Assembly (NCBI RefSeq): GCF_003002055.1
Contig: NZ_PVZF01000011.1
Span: 1 to 64,000 of the forward strand
Origin: Kineococcus rhizosphaerae
GTDB lineage: Bacteria; Actinomycetota; Actinomycetes; Actinomycetales; Kineococcaceae
Direction of reading: 5' to 3'
Length of the DNA stretch: 64,000 nt
Shown here: one piece after another, positions 1-7,664 of the stretch
How the letters are laid out: the number at the start of each line of letters is the position of its first letter
Position numbering within the stretch: position 1 is the first letter of the stretch
Position numbers and translations under genes: made by a program
The notes under the pieces: generated by a model
The model's database searches: none
What the model was told of the DNA's origin: nothing
Seen by the model: only the letters and a program-made list of their open reading frames with translations

Positions 1-163
1 GTCGCCTTCAGCAGCTCCACACTGCCCTCGGAGGTCCTCTCTTGCCTCAACGACCTGCGGTTACCGGCGTGTCACCAACGTCCATGGTCAGTACAACTAG
101 GAGGCCCGGGCGAACCTGCCCCGTTCGACCCGGGGGACGGTCGCTGAGGACCATGATGACCCG

Positions 164-1414
164 GTGCTCGACGACCGCCGGGACCGCGACGTCACCTCGC
201 CGCAGCTGCCGCCCAAGCGCCTGCCCGCCTCCTGGAGCGTCGGGGAGGTGCTCGACGGCACGTTCTTCGTCCTCGCCACCGCGGTGGTCTTCTGGCTGGG
301 GTGGGTCCTGCTCCGCGACCACCGCACCCTCGCCTGGGGCGAGCTGGCCCGGCTGGTCGTCTTCTGGGCCCTGGTGGCCTACGTCGGACTGCCGCGGCTG
401 CAGCAGGTCCTGACCCGGATCTACGTGCCGGACTACTTCATCGGCCGCACCACCACGTCGTCCGGCATCCTCGGCGACCCCGTCAACCTGGCCGTCCAGG
501 GCCGCGCCGAGCAGGTCCACGCGGCGATGAGCGCCGCCGGCTGGACCCGGGCGGACGACCTGACCCTGCGCAGCGGCTGGGGCATCGTCGTGTCCGCCGT
601 GCTGCGCCGCTCCTACCGGTCCGCCCCGGTGTCGGGGTTGTTCCTGTTCGGGCGCCTGCAGGCCTTCGCCTACGAGATGGAGGTCGGCGGGGACGCGGCC
701 CGGCGCCACCACGTCCGCTTCTGGCCCACCCCGGCGGACTGGGTCCTGCCCGGCGGGCAGCGCGTCGACTGGCTGGCGGCGGGCACCTACGACCGCGCCG
801 TGGGCCTGTCCCTGTTCACGTTGCAGGTGACCCACAAGATCGACGCCGACATCGACGTCGAGCGCGACCACGTCGTGGCCACCGTCCGGGCGGGGTCACC
901 GCACGCGCGCACCGGCGTGCTGTCCCACTTCGTGCCGGCCTTCCGCTCCCGCAACGGCGGCGGGGACGTCGTCCGGACCGACGGCAGCCTCGTCGTCCTG
1001 GACCTGACGGACGGACCGGCCGACGACCGCGCCCAGCCCGCGGAGGCCAGCGGGCGCCCCGCCCTGGCCGACCGCCGCACGCCACCGGTGGAACTGGGCC
1101 TGGCCGCGGCGGTCTGCCTCGTGAAGACCGTCGCCGCGCTGGTGGGGGCGGCCGTCCTGCCGGTCCCCGCGGTCCTCGCCCTGCTGCTCTGCGCGCTCGT
1201 CTGGGCCCGCCAGGCGTGGGCGCGACTGCTGCTCATGGCCTTGAGCACCGTCGAGGCGGTCGTCCTGGTCCACGCCGCGAGCGCGGACCCCGGCCCGGGC
1301 AGCCTCACGCGGCTGCTGCACGCCGGGGCCGCGGCGCTCGTGCTGGTGACGGTCAGCTCCGACGGCGCGCGCCGCTGGGTCACGGCCCGCCGGCCCGCGG
1401 CCCGGGCGGGGTGA
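164..1414 (+). CDS. LssY C-terminal-like domain membrane protein
   Basis: The 416-residue product has two N-terminal membrane segments (about residues 30-50 and 60-80). A soluble domain opens with VPDYFIGRTTTSSGILGDP, the signature of the LssY C-terminal domain found in PAP2/LssY phosphatase-like proteins. Two or three more hydrophobic segments lie near residues 305-400. The PAP2 catalytic motifs are not visible, so no phosphatase activity is claimed. The GTG at 164 follows a GAGGA stretch that is rather distant, so the start is moderately sure. It stands alone, upstream of a decayed region. Function is unknown; a membrane-lipid-related role is only inference from the family. Confidence 0.7.
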   Translation: MLDDRRDRDVTSPQLPPKRLPASWSVGEVLDGTFFVLATAVVFWLGWVLLRDHRTLAWGELARLVVFWALVAYVGLPRLQQVLTRIYVPDYFIGRTTTSSGILGDPVNLAVQGRAEQVHAAMSAAGWTRADDLTLRSGWGIVVSAVLRRSYRSAPVSGLFLFGRLQAFAYEMEVGGDAARRHHVRFWPTPADWVLPGGQRVDWLAAGTYDRAVGLSLFTLQVTHKIDADIDVERDHVVATVRAGSPHARTGVLSHFVPAFRSRNGGGDVVRTDGSLVVLDLTDGPADDRAQPAEASGRPALADRRTPPVELGLAAAVCLVKTVAALVGAAVLPVPAVLALLLCALVWARQAWARLLLMALSTVEAVVLVHAASADPGPGSLTRLLHAGAAALVLVTVSSDGARRWVTARRPAARAG

Positions 1415-1422
1415 GGGCGGGG

Positions 1423-1615
1423 TCTCGCAGGTCGAGGCAGACGATGGTGGCGTCCTCGTCGGGCCCGTCGCGCCCGGCGAGGTCGAGGGTCGTGCAGACC
1501 CTGCTCGACGAGCTCACGGGCCGGGTTCTCCAGCTGGGCCGGCAGGTCGGACGGGACGTCCACCCGGGCACCGGCCCGACGCTGGGCCACGACCCGCCCG
1601 CGCGGACGGACCGGG
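1423..1615 (-). pseudogene. Remnant of a MarR/SpoIIE-type regulator (internal deletion)
   Basis: On the minus strand one frame reads GRVVAQRRAGARVDVPSDLP and continues QLENPARELVEQGL, matching the end of the MarR domain of the gene at 4807-6504 (GRVVAQRWADARVAVL...). Directly after it, in another frame, comes LDLAGRDGPDEDATIVCLDL, matching that gene's extreme C-terminus. The roughly 1.2 kb between (GAF and most of the phosphatase) is missing and the frames do not agree. It is therefore a dead, internally deleted paralog, recognisable also at the DNA level (1499-1612 versus 6119-6230). Confidence 0.75.
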
Positions 1616-1675
1616 TCTGCCCAGTCCACTGGTGCTGGCGCCGGACCTGGTCCTGCTGCTGGTCCTGCCCCGCTG

Positions 1676-2154
1676 CTGCCCGCCGACACGAAGACCACCA
1701 CGGTGCGCGAACTGCGAGCCGCGGCGAGGCCGGCACCGCGGCGCACGCCCCGGCCCTGGCTCTGGTCGACCTGGGGATCGCGATGGGCGTGCCGGGCACC
1801 GACGTCGCGGTCGAAACCGCGGACGTGGCCCTCGTCGGGGACGACCGGCGCCGGCTGTCGCAGTTGCGCGACCTCGGCGACCGGACACCGAGCCTGATCA
1901 GGCAGGGCTACGGCGCCTCGATCGCGGTCAACGGGGTGGGTCTGGCGCCGGGGGCGGCTGGGGCGCTCTCGCCGGTGCTGGTGGCCATCGCGCACAACGC
2001 CTCGTCGGTGTTCGTGGTCGTCGACTCCGCGCGGCTGATCCGCTACCGACTGCCGCCGCGACGAGGTGGGGCGCAGCCGAGCAACGCACCTCCCGCTGGT
2101 GGTGTGCGCCCAGCCTCCGGTTTCGCTCAGCGTCAGCGCAGCAGCGGCGCCTGA
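1676..2154 (+). pseudogene. C-terminal remnant of a heavy-metal P-type ATPase
   Basis: Reads LPADTKTTTVRELRAA in one frame, then in the next APALALVDLGIAMGVPGTDV, ETADVALVGDD, LIRQGYG, GALSPVLVAIAHNASSV and DSARLIRYR. This is the last part of the ATP-binding domain and the final two membrane helices of a P1B (CadA/ZntA/CopA-like) cation ATPase. The GDGxND part of the hinge motif is lost at the frame change, and the N-terminal two thirds are absent. It cannot be a working pump. It lies next to the SpoIIE-like remnant, which suggests a decayed locus. Confidence 0.8.
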
Positions 2155-2795
2155 GGAACCCGCTGTTGCCGTGGCGCGGACAACCTCGACCGCCGAGCCC
2201 GGACCGCACGTGGCGATCGCCGGTGCGCGCGGTCACGGTGCCGATCCACCCGGCGTCTCCACCCCTGCGTGCGGGGGCGGATCGCCCGGGAGGACGGCGC
2301 GGCTGATGAGCACTGCCGTCAGACCCGTCGTCCCAGGAACGGTCGAACGCGCGGATTCCCCCTGCTGCAACGCACTCGAGCAGGACTCGGAGGTAGTGGT
2401 CAGCGGAACCACCACGACTCGAGGAGCCCTCCGACGAAGGAGTTCTCCACGACGTGCACCCCCTTCACGTGGTGTCACTCCGGAACCACTTCTCGACAGT
2501 CGAGCACGAGACCATCGACGGAGAGGCCGGCGGTGCGTCGCACATCCCCTCGCAGGGGCGGGGTCGTCCGCTGCGACGCCACCCAGGGGTCGCCTCTCCT
2601 GGCTCCCCCTGGCGACGCGCTCCTGCCGGCTGCTCCTCCTGCCGTCACGGAGGAGAACCCGCGGACCACGAGAACTCGACGAGGCCACCCTCCGGTTCTC
2701 GCGAACCGCACCGTGCACACAGCGCCGGCGGGGCCGTCGAAACGGCCTGCGTCACCGCGAAGTCCATCCTGCCGGCGACCACCACCCCTGCGGCG
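2155..2795. other. Intergenic region without a recognisable gene
   Basis: About 640 bases between the ATPase remnant and the flotillin stop. Open frames exist on both strands but none resembles a known family. Base composition is less regular by codon position than in the neighbouring genes. It may be the rest of the decayed locus. No hairpin with a T-run was seen. Confidence 0.4.
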
Positions 2796-4328
2796 CTACC
2801 CCTGCGGCGCTGTTCCGTCGAGGCGGGCGCGGGCCGGGTCGGAAACCTCCTGGCCCCCTCGCCCCACGCCCGACCGGGCGCTCCCGTGACCGGCGCCGAC
2901 GGAGCGCAGCAGTTCGGTCACGTCGACGCCGGTGGTGCGCTTGAGCACCTCGAACGTCTCCTGCAGGTTGCTGCCCACCGACCGGCTGAGCGCACCGGCG
3001 CCGTCGTTGGAGATGACCGTGAGATCCTTGATGCCGGCGATGGGACTGGCCAGTGCTTGCGCCACCTGCGGCAGGACCTCCAGAGCACGCTGGGTGAGCG
3101 CGGCCTGCCCGAACTCCTTCAAGGCCTGCGCCTCCTTGCTCAGCGCCTCCGCCTTGGCCGCTCCGGTGAGAGTGAGCGCTTCTGCCTGCGCCTGTCCCTC
3201 CAGACGCACCGCGTTGGCGTCAGCGGTGCGACGCTGCAGTTCAGCCTCCGCGGCCAACTGGACCCGGGTCGCGTCGGCCTGCGCCGACAACCGCACCCGT
3301 TCGGCGTCGGCCTGCGCAGTGGCGACGGCGGCCTGCTGCTCGGCCTCAGCAGACAGGACCCGGGCGGTCTTGTGCGCCATCGCCTCCTGCTCGGCCTGGT
3401 AACGCCGGGCGTCAGCGGGCTTGCGGACCTCGGTGTCCAACGTCCGTTCGGTCAGCTCGGCTTGACGCTGGGCCACCCGTTCCTGCTCCTGCAGCACCTG
3501 CTGCTGCGCTGCCGCTTCCGCCAGCCGCCCCGCGGCGTCGGCCTCGGCGGCCGCCTTGTCCTGGTCGGCGCGGAACTGGGCCTGCTGCAACGCCAGGTCG
3601 CGTTGAGCTTGAGCGATCTTGGCGTCGGACAAGGACTTGGCCTGCTGCGCCTCCTGAGCGTTGTTGGCTTCGGCGATCTCCGCGGCACGACGGGCGTTCG
3701 CCGCTTCAGGCCGACCCAGGTCCTTGAGGTAGTTGCCGTCGTCGCTGACGTCCTGGATCTGCAAGGTGTCCAGCACCAGACCCTGGTTGTTCAGGCTGGT
3801 CACCGCCTCCTCCTCCACCTGACGGGCGAAGGCGACCCGGTCGCGGATGATCTCCTCCACCGTCAACGTCCCGATGACCCCGCGCAGGCTGCCGGCCAGG
3901 ACTTCCTGGGTGAACGGCTCGATCTCCTTCTGCTGCTGCAAGAACCGCTGGGCGGCGGCGCGGACGAAGTCCTCGGTCCCACCGACCTTGACGATGGCGA
4001 CCCCGTCGACGTTCAGGCGGATCCCCTGCCGCGAGACCGCGCCGCGGATGGAGATGGGGATGCGCACCGAGGACAACGACAACCGGTGCGCCTGCTGCAC
4101 CAGGGGCTTGACGAAGACGCCGGCACCCATGACCACCTTCTGCCCCGACAGGTCGGTGGTCACCTCCCCGGTCTGGGGGTTGGTGACCGGGCGTCCCTTG
4201 CGCCCCACGATGATGAGGGCCTCGGAGGGGCTGGCGATCTTGTAGCGGATCTTCACCGCCACAGCGACGACGAGCGCGACGAGGACGATCGCGGCGATGA
4301 CGACAGCACTGACGACGACGGTGTCCAT
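2796..4328 (-). CDS. Flotillin / SPFH-domain membrane protein
   Basis: A 510-residue protein of normal flotillin length. One N-terminal membrane helix (residues 1-27, VVVSAVVIAAIVLVALVVAV) is followed by an SPFH/band-7 domain (about 28-210, with RKGRPV and the TVEEIIRDR segment). A long Ala/Glu/Gln-rich coiled coil (about 215-400) contains repeated AEAEA-type motifs, and a flotillin C-terminal segment ends the protein (AQALASPIAGIKDLTVI). Flotillins scaffold ordered membrane microdomains. The ATG has an AAGGAG ribosome site 8 nt upstream. A 91-codon open frame ends 1 nt before it. The stop is TAG. Confidence 0.93.
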   Translation of the reverse strand: MDTVVVSAVVIAAIVLVALVVAVAVKIRYKIASPSEALIIVGRKGRPVTNPQTGEVTTDLSGQKVVMGAGVFVKPLVQQAHRLSLSSVRIPISIRGAVSRQGIRLNVDGVAIVKVGGTEDFVRAAAQRFLQQQKEIEPFTQEVLAGSLRGVIGTLTVEEIIRDRVAFARQVEEEAVTSLNNQGLVLDTLQIQDVSDDGNYLKDLGRPEAANARRAAEIAEANNAQEAQQAKSLSDAKIAQAQRDLALQQAQFRADQDKAAAEADAAGRLAEAAAQQQVLQEQERVAQRQAELTERTLDTEVRKPADARRYQAEQEAMAHKTARVLSAEAEQQAAVATAQADAERVRLSAQADATRVQLAAEAELQRRTADANAVRLEGQAQAEALTLTGAAKAEALSKEAQALKEFGQAALTQRALEVLPQVAQALASPIAGIKDLTVISNDGAGALSRSVGSNLQETFEVLKRTTGVDVTELLRSVGAGHGSARSGVGRGGQEVSDPARARLDGTAPQG

Positions 4329-4329
4329 C

Positions 4330-4605
4330 TCACTCAACTCCTTGTGGGGACAGCACCACGACGCCGGAGGCACCGTGGACGGACAGGGGTGACACGCGGG
4401 GGGGCACGCAGCGCAGAGTGCTGCCGCACGAGCGACTAGCCGAACCCTCACGAGGCGTCTGGACGAGTTCCGCGGCCAGGGTCTCGTCGAACGTTCCGCG
4501 GGGCGCTCGTCGTCCGCTCCGGCGTCTGGCGCGGGAGGAGGCGGGGGTCGCCGAGGGGCCGCAGAACGCGCACCGGCGCAGCGTGGCAGTGAGGTCGGTG
4601 TCCAT
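4330..4605 (-). CDS. Possible small Cys-containing protein upstream of flotillin
   Basis: An ATG-started 91-codon frame (MDTDLTATLRRCAFCGPSAT...) with GC-rich third positions over most of its length and a CxxC pair at residues 12-15. Its TGA ends one base before the flotillin ATG, as expected for translational coupling. The ribosome site is weak, I recognise no family, and it is not NfeD, the usual flotillin partner. It could also be untranslated leader. Confidence 0.35.
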   Translation of the reverse strand: MDTDLTATLRRCAFCGPSATPASSRARRRSGRRAPRGTFDETLAAELVQTPREGSASRSCGSTLRCVPPRVSPLSVHGASGVVVLSPQGVE

Positions 4606-4806
4606 GTCAGCACCTGTTCCCGAGATCGACGACGTCATCGCCGACCAGGCTTCCCGGCACACCAGAGATCATGATAACCACATCCCCGGTCACCGGGGAC
4701 TCGTCGGCCGGCGTCCCGCTCCACCGCGTCGAGCGGGTCCATCGCGATCGACGAGCGTCGGTGTCCTCGCGGGTGGTTCGGCGGTGCGGCAGCGGGGCGT
4801 GCAGCC

Positions 4807-6504
4807 TCACAGGTCGAGGCACACGATCGTCGCGTCCCGGTCCGGGCCGTCGGCACCCGCGAGGTCGAGCAGGTCGGTGATGACCTGACGCACCACCTCC
4901 TCGGCGGCCAGCGCCCGTGAGCGGTTGACGACGGTCTCGACACGGCGGCGGCCCCGGGCGGGGAAGGGACCGAAACCGTCACCCACCAGCACGAGGCGGT
5001 CGCCGCGCTGGACGTCCAGCGGCTCCGTCGCGTAGTCGGCCTCACCCGTGAGCCCCAAGGCGTCGTTGACCGCCAGCTCCAGCTGTTGCAGCGACGCACC
5101 GCGCTGGCGGTGCACGCTGATGTCGGAGCTGGCCAAGGCGTGCACGCGCCAGGGTTCGAACTCCACCCGCAGCAGGAGCATGTCGACGAGCACCTCCCCG
5201 TGGTGCTCTCCGAACACCGCCTCGTCGACCAGCCGCGCCTGCTCCGCGGGATGCAGGCCGAGGCTGCGTGCGTGCCGGAGCGCGCCCAGCGCCAGCCCCG
5301 TCACGCCGGCGGCGTGGCGCCCCTGCGAGCGGCAGTCCAGGACGGCGACGTCCAGGTGGACCGCTGGCCGGCCGTCGGAGGCCGAACCCCGGCGCGGGGG
5401 GACGGACACCACCTCCAGGTCGTGGGCTTCGGCTCCTCCACTGGCCGAGGGCTCGGTGTGCGCTGACGCCCTGACCCCCTGCGCGGCCAGGAACAGCGGA
5501 CCCGACTGACGTGCCTGCACCTCCCCGGCCACGGTCCACTCGCGCGTGCGGGCGGCCAGGTGCATCCGGCGGCTGCCGGTGCTGACCGACGGGAGCAGTG
5601 GACCGGCGGTGGAGGCCAGGGCCGAGAGCAGGTCGGACCAGGTCTCGGGGGGAACGTCCGCTCCGGCGTCGGCGTCGTCCTGCCAGCGCACGCTGAGCAC
5701 CGCGACGCACCGCCCGGCGCACCTCACAGGTGCGTGGACCACCCCCGCGGCACCGTCGACCTCCACGACCACGTCGTCCTCGCGCAGGGCCTGCCCGGCG
5801 GGACTGCGCTCCACCGGTTCGTCCTGCGGGGCCCGTTCGTCCTGCGCCCCGGTCCAGGACACCGGCCTCAGCACCCGGCCGTCCGGGGACAGGAGCCGCA
5901 GGGTCACCGCGTCCGAGGCGAGCGTCCGGCCCACGACCGCCACCAGGACGTCGGGGACGGTGTGCGGGTCGGCAGCCACCAGCGCGGTGGACAGAGCGTG
6001 GCACGCCTGCGCGGTACCGCCCGGGTGGGCCCACCCCGTGCCGCTCCTCGTCGCGTCGGGCTGCGCTCCCGCTCTCTCAGCCCCCTCGTCGCCGTCGGGT
6101 CGCGCAGCGCGCAGGCCCTGCTCCACGGACGCGCGGGCGGGACCCTCCAGCTGGGAGAGCAGGTCGGCCAGGACGGCCACCCGGGCGTCGGCCCAACGCT
6201 GGGCCACGACCCGCCCCCGCCGGGTCAGCGCCAGCTCCACCTCCCGGCGGCTGTCGGAACCGTCCTGGCGCACGAGCAGCCCCGCGCCGCTGAGCCGGTC
6301 GGCCAGCCGGCTGGCCGTCGAGACCGCGACGCCCAGGCTCGTGGCCACGGCGCTCACCGACAGCGGGCCGGTGTCGGCCAGCAGGGCCAGCACGCGCAGC
6401 TGCGTGGGAGTCACCGTCGGCTCGATGGCCTCCGCCGCGCGCATGGTGCCCTGCAGCACGTCCGAGGACAGCTTCAGCAGTCCGCGCCGGAGGTCGTCGT
6501 CCAC
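4807..6504 (-). CDS. MarR-GAF-PP2C (SpoIIE-like) fusion regulator
   Basis: N-terminal MarR winged helix (about residues 1-135: TPTQLRVLALLADTGPLSVS, then AVSTASRLADRLSGAGLL), a GAF-like sensor (about 165-310), and a C-terminal PP2C/SpoIIE-like domain (about 335-565, ending DRDATIVCLDL). The phosphatase metal motifs are altered: the GGDxYD region reads GGAEAHD, GDVxGxG reads LDCRSQG, and TDG reads GDG. Activity may therefore be weak or lost. GTG at 6504 is preferred (GCAGGATGG upstream); an ATG at 6549 is possible. It is divergent from the rhodopsin operon with about 150 bp between, so it is a candidate regulator of it. A deleted paralog lies at 1423-1615. Confidence 0.82.
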   Translation of the reverse strand: MDDDLRRGLLKLSSDVLQGTMRAAEAIEPTVTPTQLRVLALLADTGPLSVSAVATSLGVAVSTASRLADRLSGAGLLVRQDGSDSRREVELALTRRGRVVAQRWADARVAVLADLLSQLEGPARASVEQGLRAARPDGDEGAERAGAQPDATRSGTGWAHPGGTAQACHALSTALVAADPHTVPDVLVAVVGRTLASDAVTLRLLSPDGRVLRPVSWTGAQDERAPQDEPVERSPAGQALREDDVVVEVDGAAGVVHAPVRCAGRCVAVLSVRWQDDADAGADVPPETWSDLLSALASTAGPLLPSVSTGSRRMHLAARTREWTVAGEVQARQSGPLFLAAQGVRASAHTEPSASGGAEAHDLEVVSVPPRRGSASDGRPAVHLDVAVLDCRSQGRHAAGVTGLALGALRHARSLGLHPAEQARLVDEAVFGEHHGEVLVDMLLLRVEFEPWRVHALASSDISVHRQRGASLQQLELAVNDALGLTGEADYATEPLDVQRGDRLVLVGDGFGPFPARGRRRVETVVNRSRALAAEEVVRQVITDLLDLAGADGPDRDATIVCLDL

Positions 6505-6611
6505 CGCCCCATCCTGCCCCGGCGCCCCTCCGGCACATCCCCAGGACATCCCCAGGCGTGCGGGAGCGTTCTGCCGCGCCCGGACCGCGATCCGGTCCTA
6601 CGGTCATGGTG

Positions 6612-6632
6612 TTGCGCCTCGCAAACGTTGCG
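6612..6632. promoter_or_regulatory. TTGCG repeat cluster in the rhodopsin promoter region
   Basis: TTGCG-cct-CGCAA (6612-6624) is followed by another TTGCG (6628-6632) overlapping AACGTT. This gives an inverted plus a direct repeat about 25-45 bp before the rhodopsin start. It has the size and place of an operator for the divergent MarR-type regulator. The link is inference. Confidence 0.4.
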
Positions 6633-6657
6633 TCGCGCTCATACCCGAGGAGATCAC

Positions 6658-7638
6658 GTGCTTCCCACAGCCCTGGCGGGAGCGGAGTTCACCGCCACCT
6701 CGACCTACAGCTCCACCCAGTACTCGCTGGTCCTGTACTCCTTCGTCGTCGCCGCCTTCGCCCTGTTCGCCACCGGCGTGTACGGCGCCAAGACCACCGC
6801 TGAGATCGGCAAGGCGTACCGCCCCGCGGCCATCGCCAGCACCCTCATCTGCTGGGTGGCGACCCTCGCCTACGTCGCGCTCATCCTCGAGTGGGTCCTC
6901 GGCTTCAACGCCTCCGCCGACGGCTCCACCTTCACCCCCGCCCCGGGGACGGTGGTCACCGAGCTGCGGTACACGGACTGGTCGGTCACCGTGCCGCTGC
7001 TGACGGTCGAACTGCTCGCCGTCGCCGCCCTGACCCGCAGCCAGGCGTTCCGGCTGCGCACGATCGCCGTCCCGGCCGCCTTCCTCATGATCGCCACCGG
7101 TTACCTCGGCGTCGTCCAGGGCGAGGACTCCCACCAGGGCACCACCGCGGCCCTGTGGGTCTGGGGGGCGGTCAGCACCGCCTTCTTCATCGTCCTGTAC
7201 GTGATCGCCTGGCGCGCCTACCGGGCCACGAAGGACCGGGTCTCGGCCGAGACCCGGATCAGCTACCGCAACGCGCTCGTCCTGCTGCTCAGCGTCTTCG
7301 GCGCCTACCCGCTGGCCTACCTGGTCCCGGCGTGGGCCGGCGCCTCGAACGCCGGCTGGGCCACGACCGAGCAGCTCGTCTTCAGCTTCGCCGACATCGC
7401 GGCCAAGGCCGGCTTCGGGCTGCTCATCCACAAGGTCGCCAAGCTGCGCACCGCCGAGGACGCCCTCGCCGCCGGCGGCGGCACCGAGACCCACCGGGCG
7501 GTGACGGTGCCGGACACGCTGCCGAGCGAGGTCTGGGTGTCCGGGACCCTGCTGTCCGTGCCGCCGGTCGCGGCGTCCGCGGTCGCGCTGGACGGGACGA
7601 CCGCGGCCTCCGGACCGGCCGCCGCCCACCGGTCCTGA
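6658..7638 (+). CDS. Microbial rhodopsin, predicted light-driven proton pump
   Basis: A 326-residue seven-helix protein (helices near 21-42, 56-78, 106-127, 131-151, 164-187, 203-228, 236-260). Helix C reads RYTDWSVTVPLLTVE: R104, counterion D107, T111 and donor E118, the DTE motif of outward proton pumps. Helix G has D246 and the retinal Schiff-base lysine K250 (SFADIAAK). L115 is at the green-tuning position of proteorhodopsin. G170 (WVWGAVST) matches the Gly that opens the carotenoid site in xanthorhodopsin, where bacteriorhodopsin has Trp. The helix-B His of proteorhodopsin appears to be V73. The GTG is set by AGGAG 6 nt upstream. blh follows directly. Confidence 0.93.
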   Translation: MLPTALAGAEFTATSTYSSTQYSLVLYSFVVAAFALFATGVYGAKTTAEIGKAYRPAAIASTLICWVATLAYVALILEWVLGFNASADGSTFTPAPGTVVTELRYTDWSVTVPLLTVELLAVAALTRSQAFRLRTIAVPAAFLMIATGYLGVVQGEDSHQGTTAALWVWGAVSTAFFIVLYVIAWRAYRATKDRVSAETRISYRNALVLLLSVFGAYPLAYLVPAWAGASNAGWATTEQLVFSFADIAAKAGFGLLIHKVAKLRTAEDALAAGGGTETHRAVTVPDTLPSEVWVSGTLLSVPPVAASAVALDGTTAASGPAAAHRS

Positions 7639-7664
7639 TCGACGTGGCCGCCACCCCGGGCGAG

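Noticed and set aside
1-163. Possible gene at the left edge
   Set aside because: Short Arg/Pro/Ser-rich frames only, no motif and no steady codon bias.
4684-4698. CCCCGGT-C-ACCGGGG palindrome
   Set aside because: Loop of one base cannot form a hairpin and no gene start is close; may be chance in GC-rich DNA.
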